Source: DATJZH01 sp035499215
GTDB lineage: Bacteria; Actinomycetota; Actinomycetes; Streptosporangiales; Streptosporangiaceae
Direction: 5' to 3'
Assembly: GCA_035499215.1 (NCBI GenBank)
Contig: DATJZH010000060.1
Span: 1 to 17,035 of the forward strand
Length of the DNA stretch: 17,035 nucleotides
Part shown: one piece after another, positions 1 to 7,810 of the stretch
Position numbering within the stretch: position 1 is the first letter of the stretch
Layout of the letters: each line of letters begins with the position of its first letter
Notes under the pieces: generated by a model
Database searches by the model: none
Told to the model about the DNA's origin: nothing
What the model saw: the letters and a program-made list of their open reading frames with translations, nothing else
Program-made: the position numbers and the translations under genes

Positions 1-262
1 GAGGTCCTCCGGCGGGGTAGTAGTAGCCATCTTCATCGACGTCGGCAGGGTCACCGGCACGGAACCTGCCGTCATTATCATTAATCGCCCCGGCGGAGGC
101 ATTCCGCCCGGCCGGCCCCCCGTTATCACGCCGTGGCCCCGGACGATGATCTCGCCGACGGACAGCTCAGCGTCCACGACGCACATCTCGGCCTCCTCGG
201 CGGGCCCGCCAGTCGGTCCCGGCGTGCGCTGCTCGCCTTGCCCGGGCAAAACACGCAATAGG
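1..262 (-). pseudogene. Remnant of AMP-dependent acyl-CoA synthetase, frameshifted and 5'-truncated
   Basis: Read on the minus strand, two adjacent frames together give the C-terminal half of an adenylate-forming enzyme. The first frame (about 262 down to 120) reads MCVVDAELSVGEIIVRGHG, matching the family's GEI-V-RG segment. The second (about 117 down to 1) contains DGRFRAGD followed by DVDEDGYYY, matching the family motif usually written GWFRTGD...DEDGY, whose Asp binds the ATP ribose. The frames differ by one base, and the switch falls in a run of six C on the plus strand (116-121). Removing one base joins them into a continuous family-like sequence. An in-frame stop lies further upstream, and no AMP-binding P-loop signature was seen to the right, so the 5' part seems lost. 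The 3' end runs off the window. A sequencing slip in the homopolymer could explain the frameshift but not the missing 5' half. Confidence 0.6.
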
Positions 263-652
263 TCGTCCCTGGCCGCCCGTATTGCTCTACTATAGTCCAC
301 TGGCCATTGTCCTCGGCTTCGCGGCCCTCAGAGATCCAGGTCACAGCGGCCGCTCCGCGTCACAGCGGGCGCTTTCGCATGATCGGCAGCGGCCCGGCCC
401 GGTGCGGAGCTCAGATTTGCCATCGCGCCTCCTGGCAGACCCGTCGCGGGCCCGGCGTCCGCCCGGCCCGGCGCTCGCCGGGCCCAGCCTTCCTTCGACA
501 CAGCCTCATCTGCATCATGCCCTGTGCGAGGCGGAACCGACAGGGCTGGTCAGGCGCGATGCGCAGAAGTTGCGGCCATGACCGGCCGGGCGCGCCGCAG
601 GCCGCCCGCCGCCAGGAGCCGCAGGCAGGTTCACCGCTGCCGGAGCCGGGCC

Positions 653-666
653 GTGATGTACATCAC
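653..666. promoter_or_regulatory. Perfect palindrome resembling a CRP/FNR-family operator
   Basis: The 14 bases GTGATGTACATCAC are their own reverse complement and fit the GTGA-N6-TCAC core recognised by CRP/FNR-family regulators. The site lies about 240 bp upstream of the acyl-CoA dehydrogenase start and 150 bp upstream of the candidate leaderless start. The match is seen directly; the identity of the bound protein is inference. Confidence 0.4.
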
Positions 667-804
667 CATGCGGGCGCTGGCCTGAGCAGCTGCGGGACGG
701 ATGACACTGGTGAGATCGCGCTAAGCGGCCCGGCATCCGCCCCGGCGTACCGCGGGCAGCTGGATTCCCCAGCCCGGAGCCCTAGGCGAGCAGGCCAAAA
801 GCGA

Positions 805-810
805 TACTCT
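805..810 (+). promoter_or_regulatory. Possible -10 element of a leaderless promoter
   Basis: TACTCT fits the actinobacterial TAnnnT -10 pattern and ends 8 bases before the ATG at 819. That is the spacing expected if transcription begins at or very near the start codon. No clear -35 element was seen. This could be the promoter for the small ORF and the acyl-CoA dehydrogenase gene behind it. Confidence 0.3.
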
Positions 811-818
811 AGCCACAG

Positions 819-893
819 ATGGACGAGCTGCACGCCCTGGCGGAAAGCCAGTGGTCAGCCGTGCACGCCCTGATCGACGCCAAGGCACGCTGA
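819..893 (+). CDS. Possible 24-residue leader or small protein ahead of the dehydrogenase
   Basis: The ORF starts with ATG and encodes MDELHALAESQWSAVHALIDAKAR. Of its 24 sense codons, 21 end in G or C, like the real genes in the window. Its stop codon overlaps the GAGGAG ribosome binding site of the next gene, so translation of the two could be coupled. It has no ribosome binding site of its own, but a TAnnnT element just upstream would suit a leaderless transcript. The peptide could form a short amphipathic helix. No family was recognised. It may instead be a chance ORF, since the composition test on 24 codons is weak. Confidence 0.35.
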   Translation: MDELHALAESQWSAVHALIDAKAR

Positions 894-905
894 GGAGTTT
901 TCCAC

Positions 906-2924
906 ATGGCAACTAATACCGGTGCCCAGGAGGCGCGTGCTGTAGCCGAGGCTGCCCGGGAGAAGGACTGGACACTGCCCAGCTTCGGCAAGGGCCTGTT
1001 CCTCGGCGACATACGCCTGGACCTCATTTACCCGCAGCCCAAGCTGCCGGAAGACGCGACCGCCAAGGGCGAGCGGTTCCTCGCCACCCTGCGCGACTAC
1101 CTGCAGCAGAACGTCGATCCGCAGGCCATAGAGCGGGACAAGCGGATCCCGGACGCGGTCGTCGACGGCCTCAAGAAGATCGGTGCGCTGGGGATGAAGA
1201 TACCGGAGCGCTACGGCGGTCTGGGGCTGTCCCAGGTCTACTACAACCGGGCAATGATTATCCTGGGCGGCTGGCACGCGAGCCTGGCCGTCCTGATGTC
1301 CGCGCACCAGTCGATCGGCCTGCCGCAGCCGCTGCTGATCCACGGTTCCGACGAGCAGAAGGAATACTGGCTGCCCAAGCTGGCCACGTCACACCTGTCC
1401 GCGTTCGGGCTCACCGAGCCAGGCGTCGGGTCCGACCCGGCGAAAATGACAAGCAAGGCCGTGCCGACGCAGGATGGCTCCGGTTACCGCATCAGCGGCC
1501 TCAAGCTGTGGATGACCAACGGCACCGTGGCCGATGTCATGGTGGTGGTGGCGAAGGTGCCGCGCAGCGAGGGCCACAAGGGCGGGATCACCGCGTTCAT
1601 CGTGCCACGGGAATCCGAGGGCATCGTCACCGAGACGCGCAACGATTTCATGGGCATTCACGGCATCGAGAACTCGCTCACCCGCTTCACCGATGTGTTC
1701 GTACCCAAGGCGAACGTCATCGGCCGCGAGGGCCTTGGCCTGCGGATAGCACTGAGCACGCTCAACACCGGGCGGATGGCCATGGCCGCGCAGAGCACCG
1801 GGGCGGCGAAGTGGTCCGTCAAGGTGGCCAGGGAGTTCGCCAACGCGCGGGTCCAGTGGGGCAAGCCGATCGGCCAGCACGACGAGGTGGGGCAGAAAGT
1901 CGGTTTCATCGCCGCCACCGCGTTCGGGATGGAGGCGATGGTCGACGTGACCAGCCGGCTGGCCGACGAGAAGCGCAACGACGTGCGCATCGAGGCGGGG
2001 CTCGCGAAGCTGTACGGCACCGAGAAAGCCTGGCAGGTAGCCGATGACCTGATGCAGGTGTGCGGCGGGCGCGGCTATGAGACGGCCGCTTCGCTGAGCG
2101 CGCGCGGGGTCCGCGGCGTACCGGTCGAGCAGACCCTGCGCGACGTGCGCGCCAACCGCATCATCGAGGGCTCCTCAGAGATCATGCACCTGGCGATCGC
2201 GAGGGAAGCCGTCGATCAGCACCTGAGCGTGGCCGGCGATCTCATCGAGGAGGGAGTGCCGCTCGGGGACAAGGCAAAGGTGCTCGCGCAGGCCGGCAAG
2301 TTCTACGGAAAGTGGTACCCGAAGCTGGCAGTGGGCCCTGGACAGAATCCGACCGCCTACCAGGAGTTCGGGCCGCTGGCCAAGCACCTGCGCTATGCCG
2401 AGCGCGCCAGCCGCAAGCTGGCCCGCTCCACCTTCTACTGCATGGCCCTGTGGCGGGGGAAGACCGAACAGCACGGCGCGTTCCTCGGCCGGATCGTGGA
2501 CATCGGCGCGGAACTGTACGCCATGTGCGCCGCGGTCGTCTATGCCCGTACCATCGCGACCGAGCAGCCCGAGCGGGCGGCCGCTACCCGGGAGATGGCG
2601 GACGTCTTCTGCGAGCAGAGCCAGCAGCGCGCAGAGCAGCTGTTCCACGGCCTGTGGCACAATACCGACAGTGCCACATACAGCCTGGCGCAGGACGTGC
2701 TCGAGGGCCGCCACACCTGGCTCGAGGAGGGCGTCATCGACCCGTCCGGTGAGGGCCCGATGGTGCCGGACGGGGCGCCGGCCAGCGTGACGGCGCCCGC
2801 CGGCACGGCGCCCGCCGCCGGCACGGTGCCCGCCGGCACGGCGCCCGCCGGCAAGGCATCCAGCGGCAAGGCATCCAGCGGCACCGGCCCCGCGGGCACC
2901 GCGACCGGGGCGGGGACGTCCTGA
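906..2924 (+). CDS. Acyl-CoA dehydrogenase, long VLCAD-like form
   Basis: This 672-residue FAD enzyme should carry out the first oxidation of fatty acid beta-oxidation, making trans-2-enoyl-CoA and passing electrons to electron-transfer flavoprotein in the cytoplasm. An N-terminal helical domain (about residues 50-160) is followed by the beta-domain signature FGLTEPGVGSDP near residue 165 and LWMTNG near 200. The C-terminal helical domain has the CGGRGYE motif and the segment RIIEGSSEIMHL. Glu421 in that segment aligns with the catalytic base of the medium- and very-long-chain enzymes. About 200 extra residues follow the usual 400-residue core, as in VLCAD/ACAD9-type enzymes. The last 45 or so residues are a low-complexity Ala/Gly/Thr/Pro repeat probably not needed for catalysis. 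GAGGAG at 892-897, eight bases before the ATG, fixes the start. Chain-length preference is inference. Confidence 0.92.
   Translation: MATNTGAQEARAVAEAAREKDWTLPSFGKGLFLGDIRLDLIYPQPKLPEDATAKGERFLATLRDYLQQNVDPQAIERDKRIPDAVVDGLKKIGALGMKIPERYGGLGLSQVYYNRAMIILGGWHASLAVLMSAHQSIGLPQPLLIHGSDEQKEYWLPKLATSHLSAFGLTEPGVGSDPAKMTSKAVPTQDGSGYRISGLKLWMTNGTVADVMVVVAKVPRSEGHKGGITAFIVPRESEGIVTETRNDFMGIHGIENSLTRFTDVFVPKANVIGREGLGLRIALSTLNTGRMAMAAQSTGAAKWSVKVAREFANARVQWGKPIGQHDEVGQKVGFIAATAFGMEAMVDVTSRLADEKRNDVRIEAGLAKLYGTEKAWQVADDLMQVCGGRGYETAASLSARGVRGVPVEQTLRDVRANRIIEGSSEIMHLAIAREAVDQHLSVAGDLIEEGVPLGDKAKVLAQAGKFYGKWYPKLAVGPGQNPTAYQEFGPLAKHLRYAERASRKLARSTFYCMALWRGKTEQHGAFLGRIVDIGAELYAMCAAVVYARTIATEQPERAAATREMADVFCEQSQQRAEQLFHGLWHNTDSATYSLAQDVLEGRHTWLEEGVIDPSGEGPMVPDGAPASVTAPAGTAPAAGTVPAGTAPAGKASSGKASSGTGPAGTATGAGTS
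2797..2910 (+). repeat. Short in-frame repeats in the dehydrogenase C-terminus
   Basis: The 15-base unit GGCAAGGCATCCAGC occurs twice in tandem at 2850-2864 and 2865-2879. Before it come several degenerate copies of a GCCGGCACGGCGCCC-like unit. All are multiples of five codons, giving PAGTA- and GKASS-type peptide repeats. The unit length keeps the frame if copies are gained or lost. Confidence 0.75.
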
Positions 2925-2948
2925 AAGTAACCGCCCTGGAAATACGAC

Positions 2949-2979
2949 GCATGGCCCGGCGCGCTGCGCCGGGCCATGC
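2949..2979 (+). terminator. Perfect 14-bp hairpin after the dehydrogenase gene
   Basis: Bases 2949-2962 pair perfectly with 2966-2979 around a three-base loop (GCT), starting 25 bases after the stop codon. There is no T-run behind it, which is common for actinobacterial hairpin terminators. It most likely ends the acyl-CoA dehydrogenase transcript or protects its 3' end. Confidence 0.65.
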
Positions 2980-3249
2980 GCACGCTCATGGCCGCCGCCG
3001 GGGTATGTGCCCGCATTTATCCGCAGGCCGGGAGACGGGCCACGAGAAAGGTCACATGCCTGCAAAGACGGCTGAAACCTTCTGCCGGTAAATGTGCCGT
3101 TGAGGCGGTCAGCCGGCGCTCGTGCCGCAGCCCGCTCACGCGGCAGCTGCCGCTGCGCACACGTGAGCAAGCCGGGCGGAGCCAATGGCCGCGTGCCGCA
3201 GATAAGATAACCGAGGCTGAAGTGGCCTGCTGGCCCGCGAAAGCGGTCA
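2980..3249. other. Intergenic stretch with no recognised feature
   Basis: No gene, RNA gene or known riboswitch signature was recognised. Open frames on both strands lack ribosome binding sites and family-like sequence. Confidence 0.4.
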
Positions 3250-3299
3250 TTAGCCACCGCCGGCCCGGCGGTGGCTAATCCGCCGGGATTTCCCGGCGG
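3250..3299. terminator. Two tandem hairpins
   Basis: The first is an almost uninterrupted 14-bp inverted repeat (3250-3263 against 3265-3278), reading TTAGCCACCGCCGG and its complement. The second begins two bases later: 3280-3287 pairs with 3292-3299 around an ATTT loop. Placed between two plus-strand genes, they probably insulate the phosphodiester glycosidase gene from upstream transcription. Confidence 0.55.
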
Positions 3300-3379
3300 T
3301 CAGGGATTCATGGAAGCTTCATGATCTGCTGGCAGCATCGGCGCGGCGGGGCAGTAACCGACGAAGGGGCAGTTATCTC

Positions 3380-4813
3380 GTGCATGGCGAGCGGCCAATA
3401 CGCCAGCGGCCCGGCGCGGTTCACCGGGAGGCGGATCTGAGCACCGGCTTGCCCGGCCCGGGCATGCCGGACGGCACTGCCCGGCCCAGGCCGGCCGGGC
3501 AGGAGCCGGCCGACGGCGCTGCGCCGGGCCGCCGCGCCGGGCATGATGGCTTCTGGCTGCGCCGGTCCCGGCGCCGGCGCCGGCGCCGCCAGATCCGTGC
3601 CGCGCGGCGGACGATAGTGGGAAGGCATCCGTTCCTGTCGGCCTGCTGCGCGGTCATTCTTCTCCTCACGCCGGTGTGGGTGTCCCTGGGCAGCGCCCTG
3701 GCCAACCCCAGCCTCGGTGCCTCCGCCGGGGCACGGGGAGCCGAGTGGTTCCGGACCCATGGCGGAAGCTCCATCGTCAACTGGGCCGAGAACTTCTGGT
3801 ACTCCCATCATCCGCCGCCCGTCGGCGGCGCACCGGCCAAGAGCGCCATCCCCGATCTGCGGTCAGCCGGCAAGCAGAACGGCGCCGCGGCGGGCTCGGC
3901 CGTTCAGCACCTCAAGCGCCCGGCCCGGATGACATCCCCGGCCGGGCACCGGCTGCCAGGCGAGGGCGCATGGCATCCGGCGGGCCGCCGGGTCGACGGG
4001 ATTCCCGCGGTCTACGAGACATGGGTGCGCCCCGACGCCATCCACACGAGCCTGGTGATCGGCGTGGCCTGGATGGACACCAGGCTGCTGCGGGCAACCC
4101 TGTATTCGGGCAGCACCATTCCCGGCGCCGGGCGATTCGCCCATACTGCCCCGATTCCCGGTCCCGCAGCTAAGAGCCTGGTGGCCGCCTTCAATGCCGG
4201 ATTCCTGATGAGCAACGCGGACGGCGGCTACTACACCGACCACCGGACGATCATTCCGCTGCGTAACGGCGCCGCGTCGGCAGTCATCTACCGCAACGGC
4301 GCGATCAACATCGCCGACTGGGGCCGTGGCGATGCCAGGCTCGCCCCGGACGTCGTCTCCGTGCGTCAGAACCTCGACCTGCTGGTCGACCACGGCAAGC
4401 CGATCCCCGGGCTCAACCCGAACGACACCACGCAATGGGGCTTCACGCTCGGCAACGCCGTCTACGTCTGGAGGTCTGGCCTCGGCATAACCGCCAACGG
4501 CGCCCTGATCTACGTGGGCGGACCCGGACTCAACATCACCACGCTGGCTGACATCCTCGCCAGGGCCGGGGCCGTCCGGGCGATGGAACTAGACATCAAC
4601 ACCGACTGGGTGAACTTCTCGAGCTACGACCCGCACGGCGCGGCAGCGGCCGCTACGCCCGCGAACGGAACGGATCTGCTGCCGGCCATGTTCGGCGGCC
4701 CGGGCCGGTACTTCGAGTCGTGGTGGTCGCGTGACTTCTTTGCCATGTCCGCCAGGGCCACGGCACCCGCCACGGCCACGCCGCCGGCCAGCCGCAAGCG
4801 ACCGGCGGGCTGA
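3380..4813 (+). CDS. Membrane-anchored phosphodiester glycosidase-like (NAGPA domain) protein
   Basis: The C-terminal half (about residues 215-460) resembles the phosphodiester glycosidase domain named after the mammalian uncovering enzyme NAGPA. It contains NAGFLMSNADGGYY near residue 272, a central GFTLGN segment, and RAMELDINTDWVNFSSY near residue 400, where the family keeps an acidic catalytic patch. In bacteria this domain is usually extracytoplasmic and linked to cell-surface glycans; the substrate here is unknown. The first 80 residues are disordered-looking and include an Arg-rich block (RRSRRRRRRRQIRAARR). A hydrophobic stretch at about 82-105 follows and should act as a signal anchor, so the enzyme domain faces outward. 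The GTG start at 3380 has only a distant AGGGG upstream. An in-frame ATG at 3464 would remove 28 residues and keep both the anchor and the domain. Confidence 0.8.
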   Translation: MHGERPIRQRPGAVHREADLSTGLPGPGMPDGTARPRPAGQEPADGAAPGRRAGHDGFWLRRSRRRRRRRQIRAARRTIVGRHPFLSACCAVILLLTPVWVSLGSALANPSLGASAGARGAEWFRTHGGSSIVNWAENFWYSHHPPPVGGAPAKSAIPDLRSAGKQNGAAAGSAVQHLKRPARMTSPAGHRLPGEGAWHPAGRRVDGIPAVYETWVRPDAIHTSLVIGVAWMDTRLLRATLYSGSTIPGAGRFAHTAPIPGPAAKSLVAAFNAGFLMSNADGGYYTDHRTIIPLRNGAASAVIYRNGAINIADWGRGDARLAPDVVSVRQNLDLLVDHGKPIPGLNPNDTTQWGFTLGNAVYVWRSGLGITANGALIYVGGPGLNITTLADILARAGAVRAMELDINTDWVNFSSYDPHGAAAAATPANGTDLLPAMFGGPGRYFESWWSRDFFAMSARATAPATATPPASRKRPAG

Positions 4814-4871
4814 CCCGGTTCCGGCAATCTGCTCATCGCCCGCCCGTCGGGCCTTGGCTAGGCTGTCCTCA

Positions 4872-4890
4872 CCCGGTGCGCAGCACCGGG
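4872..4890 (+). other. Hairpin in the leader of the DUF5709 gene
   Basis: CCCGGTGC at 4872-4879 pairs perfectly with 4883-4890 around a GCA loop. It lies 35 bases before the DUF5709-type start codon. It may be a leader structure or a weak terminator for the preceding gene; the sequence does not decide. Confidence 0.4.
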
Positions 4891-4925
4891 AGTCCGGCCA
4901 GCCAGCGAAAGAGGGCCAGCACATC

Positions 4926-5378
4926 ATGCCCGAAGACCTCTACGACATGTCATACGATCTTGAGGAAAATGATCTCGAAGATGACGGGATGCTCGACGCG
5001 TCGGACACGCTGGACGGTGACCCCGGCGACGACCCGCTGGATCAGGGGATCGTGCCGCCGGACCGGTGGTCGGCCGGCCAGGGCTTCGGCACCACGCTAG
5101 CGGAGGAACGAGCGGGCGAGTCACTCGATCAGCTGCTCGCCGAGGAGGTGCCGGACGCGGACCCGTACGCCGAGGCCGAGCTTTCCCTGGACGACCCCAG
5201 ATCCGATGATGATCAGGAGCCCAGGGCCGGGCGCCTGGTCAGCGGCGATGAGGGAGCGCATCCAGATGCGCAGTCACGCCTTGTCGCACGCGACGTCGGA
5301 ATCGATGGCGGCGCCGCGACGGCCGAGGAGGCAGCCGTCCACGTGGCGGATGACACCGCAGGCCCCGCCGTCCGCTGA
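4926..5378 (+). CDS. DUF5709-type small acidic protein
   Basis: The protein is 150 residues and strongly acidic, with Asp/Glu runs at the N-terminus (YDMSYDLEENDLEDDG) and no membrane segment. The central segment PPDRWSAGQGFGTTLAEERAGESLDQLLAEEVPD and the later AGRLV--DEG match my memory of the actinobacterial DUF5709 family, whose function is not known. The ATG at 4926 is chosen because the conserved text begins there and AGAGGG lies 10 bases before it; the frame is open further upstream, but that part reads as non-coding. It sits between the glycosidase gene and the FUSC gene, on the same strand, 48 bases before the latter. A shared transcript is possible but unproven. Confidence 0.75.
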   Translation: MPEDLYDMSYDLEENDLEDDGMLDASDTLDGDPGDDPLDQGIVPPDRWSAGQGFGTTLAEERAGESLDQLLAEEVPDADPYAEAELSLDDPRSDDDQEPRAGRLVSGDEGAHPDAQSRLVARDVGIDGGAATAEEAAVHVADDTAGPAVR

Positions 5379-5426
5379 TCGCCGCCAGGCGCAGCACGGC
5401 AGCGACCCTGACGGCGGGGTGAGGTC

Positions 5427-7658
5427 ATGAGGCTGCCGCAGCCTGCGCTCGCCGACCCCGGGCTGGCCGCACTGAAAATCGCCGCGCGGGCGGCCATCGT
5501 CATGCCCGCCGTATTCGCCGTGGCCTACCAGCTGATCCAGCAGCCCCAGACAGCGATCTTCGCTTCCTTCGGGTCTTTCGCGATCCTCATCTTCGTCGAC
5601 TTCAGCGGTTCTCCCAGGAGCCGGCTCATCGCCTACCTGAGCCTGGCGGTTATCGGGGCGCTGCTTGTCATTGTCGGGACAGTGTGCTCCCGCAACGCCT
5701 GGCTTGCCGCCGCCGCCATGGCGGTGGTCGGGTTCGCGATCCTGTTCTCCGGGGTGATTAGCGGCTACATCGCGGCCGCAAGCACGGCAGCGATACTTGC
5801 CTTCGTCCTGCCGGTCTCGATCCCGGCTCCGCTGTCGGCTGTCGGGTGGCGCCTGGCCGGATGGGGCCTGGCGGCTGCCGCCGGAATCTGCGCGGTCATG
5901 CTGCTCTGGCCGCCGCGGCGGAGCGAAACGCTGCGCGGGCAGGCTGGCCGGACCTGCCTGGCGCTCGCCGACCTGGCACACTGCGCCCTGGCCGCTGATG
6001 AGCAGGCCAGGGCGGCAAGCAGGGCTGCGGCCGAGGCGGCCGTCGCCGGGCTGCGCACCAAGCTGGAGGCGCTGCCGCACCGGCCCACCGGGCCGACCGG
6101 GCCGGCCACTGCCCTCGCGGCCCTTATCGATGAACTCCAGTGGCTGCTCGTCTCCCTCGAGGCAGTGGCCGGGCCGGCCGTGGCCGAGCTGTGCCGGGAC
6201 GAGAACGTCGAAGCGATGGCGGCAGCCGCGCTGGTGCTGCGGGCCAGCGGGGCGCGGCTGGCAGGCCGCGCGGAGCGGCCCGACCTGGGACGGCTGGAGT
6301 TGGCACAGGCGGCCGTGGTGCAAGCGCTGGCCCGGCGCATCTCCCAGCCTCCGGCGGACTCGGCCGGCCAGGCAGACCAGGATCTCGAATCGCTGGTCGG
6401 GCAGTCATTCCGGATCCGGACGATCTGCTACACGACAAGGCAGATCGCCGGCTACGCGCTTGCCGCCAGCGGCGCCGCCCCGGAACCACCGGACGACGCC
6501 AGGGTCGGCCAGCGCCGGGCAGCAGCCGCCTGGCGGCTCGCTCCGCGGCCCGCCGTGCTGCAGGCGGTCCGGCAATTTGCCGCCGACAACGCCGACACGC
6601 ACTCGGTATGGTTCCGCAACAGCGTCCGCGGGGCGGCCGGGCTGGCGATCGCGGTGTTCGTCGCGCAGCGCTCCGGGCTCCAGCATTCCTTCTGGGTGGT
6701 CCTGGGCACGCTGTCGGTCCTGCGCTCGAATGCGCTGGGCACCGGCAGGTCCGTGCTGAGCGCGCTCGCCGGGACCGCCGCCGGGATCGTGGTCGGTGCG
6801 GCGATCATCCTCGCTCTCGGCGCCAGCGACCCGGTGCTGTGGGGCGTGCTCCCGGTTGCGGTGCTCGTCGCCGCCTATACTCCGCGAGTGGTCTCGTTCG
6901 CGGCGGGCCAGGCCGCGTTCACGGTCGTCCTGCTCGTGCTGTTCAACATCATTGAGCCCACCGGCTGGAAGGTGGGGCTGCTGCGGTTCGAGGACGTCGC
7001 CATCGGCTTCGCCGTCAGCCTGGGAGTGGGCCTGCTGTTCTGGCCCCGCGGTGCGGCGGCTGTGCTGCGGGAGAACCTGGCCATCGCCTACTCACGCGCC
7101 GCGGACTACGTCGCGATAACCGCGCGGCTGCTCACTGGCAGCGCCCATCGCGATCCCGGCCCGGCCGCGCAGGCCGCCGCAGCCGCCGTGGACCGGCTGG
7201 ACGACGCGTTCCGCCAGTACCTGGCCGAGCGGTCGGCGAAACGGGTGCCTCCGGAGACTCCGACAGTCCTGGTCGCGGGTGCGGCCCGGGTGCTGCGCGC
7301 CGGACGGTCGATGGCCGCCCTGGACGCGATGCTGCCAGGCGACGCGGCCAACGGGAGCCTCAGCCAGTACCGCGAGAGCATGAACGGGCAAGTAGACGCC
7401 GTGCGCTCCTGGTACGTCACGCTCGGCGATTCCCTCGCCCACGGGACATCGGTGCCGGCGCCGCAACCGGCCGACCCGCAGGCCAGCGGGCGCCTGCTGC
7501 GTTACGTACGGGACTCCATCGCTGGTGGCGAGGCATCAGCGCGGCACAGCGCCCTTCTCGTCCTGTGGGCCAGCCAGCACCTCGAGACTCTGCGGCGGCT
7601 GGAGGCTCATCTCGCCCAGCAGGCTGGCACGGCATTAGGCGTGCTGCCGGGCCGATGA
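5427..7658 (+). CDS. FUSC-family integral membrane protein
   Basis: This 743-residue protein has the FUSC layout of two membrane blocks separated by soluble helical regions. The first block (about residues 12-165) holds roughly five to six hydrophobic segments, including QTAIFASFGSFAILIFVDFSG. The second (about 390-545) contains FWVVLGTLSVLRSNALGTG near residue 420, a conserved FUSC-type signature, and ends with LLFWPRG. The remaining C-terminal 200 residues are soluble and helical. Relatives include AaeB-type aromatic acid efflux proteins and fusaric-acid resistance proteins, but many actinobacterial members have no known substrate and I do not assign one. The ATG has GGTGAGGTC just upstream. 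It points toward the sigma factor gene, with a hairpin between the two stop codons. Confidence 0.85.
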   Translation: MRLPQPALADPGLAALKIAARAAIVMPAVFAVAYQLIQQPQTAIFASFGSFAILIFVDFSGSPRSRLIAYLSLAVIGALLVIVGTVCSRNAWLAAAAMAVVGFAILFSGVISGYIAAASTAAILAFVLPVSIPAPLSAVGWRLAGWGLAAAAGICAVMLLWPPRRSETLRGQAGRTCLALADLAHCALAADEQARAASRAAAEAAVAGLRTKLEALPHRPTGPTGPATALAALIDELQWLLVSLEAVAGPAVAELCRDENVEAMAAAALVLRASGARLAGRAERPDLGRLELAQAAVVQALARRISQPPADSAGQADQDLESLVGQSFRIRTICYTTRQIAGYALAASGAAPEPPDDARVGQRRAAAAWRLAPRPAVLQAVRQFAADNADTHSVWFRNSVRGAAGLAIAVFVAQRSGLQHSFWVVLGTLSVLRSNALGTGRSVLSALAGTAAGIVVGAAIILALGASDPVLWGVLPVAVLVAAYTPRVVSFAAGQAAFTVVLLVLFNIIEPTGWKVGLLRFEDVAIGFAVSLGVGLLFWPRGAAAVLRENLAIAYSRAADYVAITARLLTGSAHRDPGPAAQAAAAAVDRLDDAFRQYLAERSAKRVPPETPTVLVAGAARVLRAGRSMAALDAMLPGDAANGSLSQYRESMNGQVDAVRSWYVTLGDSLAHGTSVPAPQPADPQASGRLLRYVRDSIAGGEASARHSALLVLWASQHLETLRRLEAHLAQQAGTALGVLPGR

Positions 7659-7714
7659 CCAGGACCCGGTTTCCCCTTCGGGCGGCCCGGCGAGCCGGGG
7701 ATCGACCCCGTGAA

Positions 7715-7755
7715 GCCGGCCCGACCGCGCCTCACCCCAGGCAGATCGGGCCGGC
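7715..7755. terminator. Hairpin between convergent genes
   Basis: GCCGGCCCGA at 7715-7724 is complementary to 7746-7755 across a 21-base loop. It lies between the stop codons of the FUSC gene and the sigma factor gene, so it could terminate transcription from either side. The long loop makes the call moderate. Confidence 0.4.
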
Positions 7756-7810
7756 GGCTCGCGCGCCGGCAGCCGGCCTGGTCCAGGTGCGGTCCCGTCC
7801 GCTGCTGATA

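Larger units (their letters stand above)
283..818. other. Region without a convincing gene
   Basis: Open frames exist on both strands here, but none reads like a known protein or has a good ribosome binding site, and GC-rich DNA readily gives such chance frames. The recognisable content is a perfect 14-bp palindrome at 653-666 and a possible promoter -10 element at 805-810. The stretch may be decayed DNA left over from the loss of the synthetase gene on its left. Confidence 0.5.

Noticed and set aside
307..873. A 188-codon plus-strand frame left of the dehydrogenase
   Set aside because: It is rich in Arg/Pro/Ser with no domain-like text and overlaps the synthetase remnant only at its edge; better explained as chance.
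3001..3249. Possible riboswitch or structured RNA
   Set aside because: No conserved core such as a B12 box, T-box or ydaO-like element was recognised, and no simple strong helix beyond the flanking hairpins.
2175..3257. A 360-codon minus-strand frame over the end of the dehydrogenase
   Set aside because: Its sequence mirrors the repeat tail and lacks any recognisable domain or ribosome binding site.
4731..4925. Upstream extension of the DUF5709 frame
   Set aside because: It overlaps the end of the glycosidase gene, reads as Pro/Arg-rich noise, and the conserved acidic start begins at the ATG at 4926.
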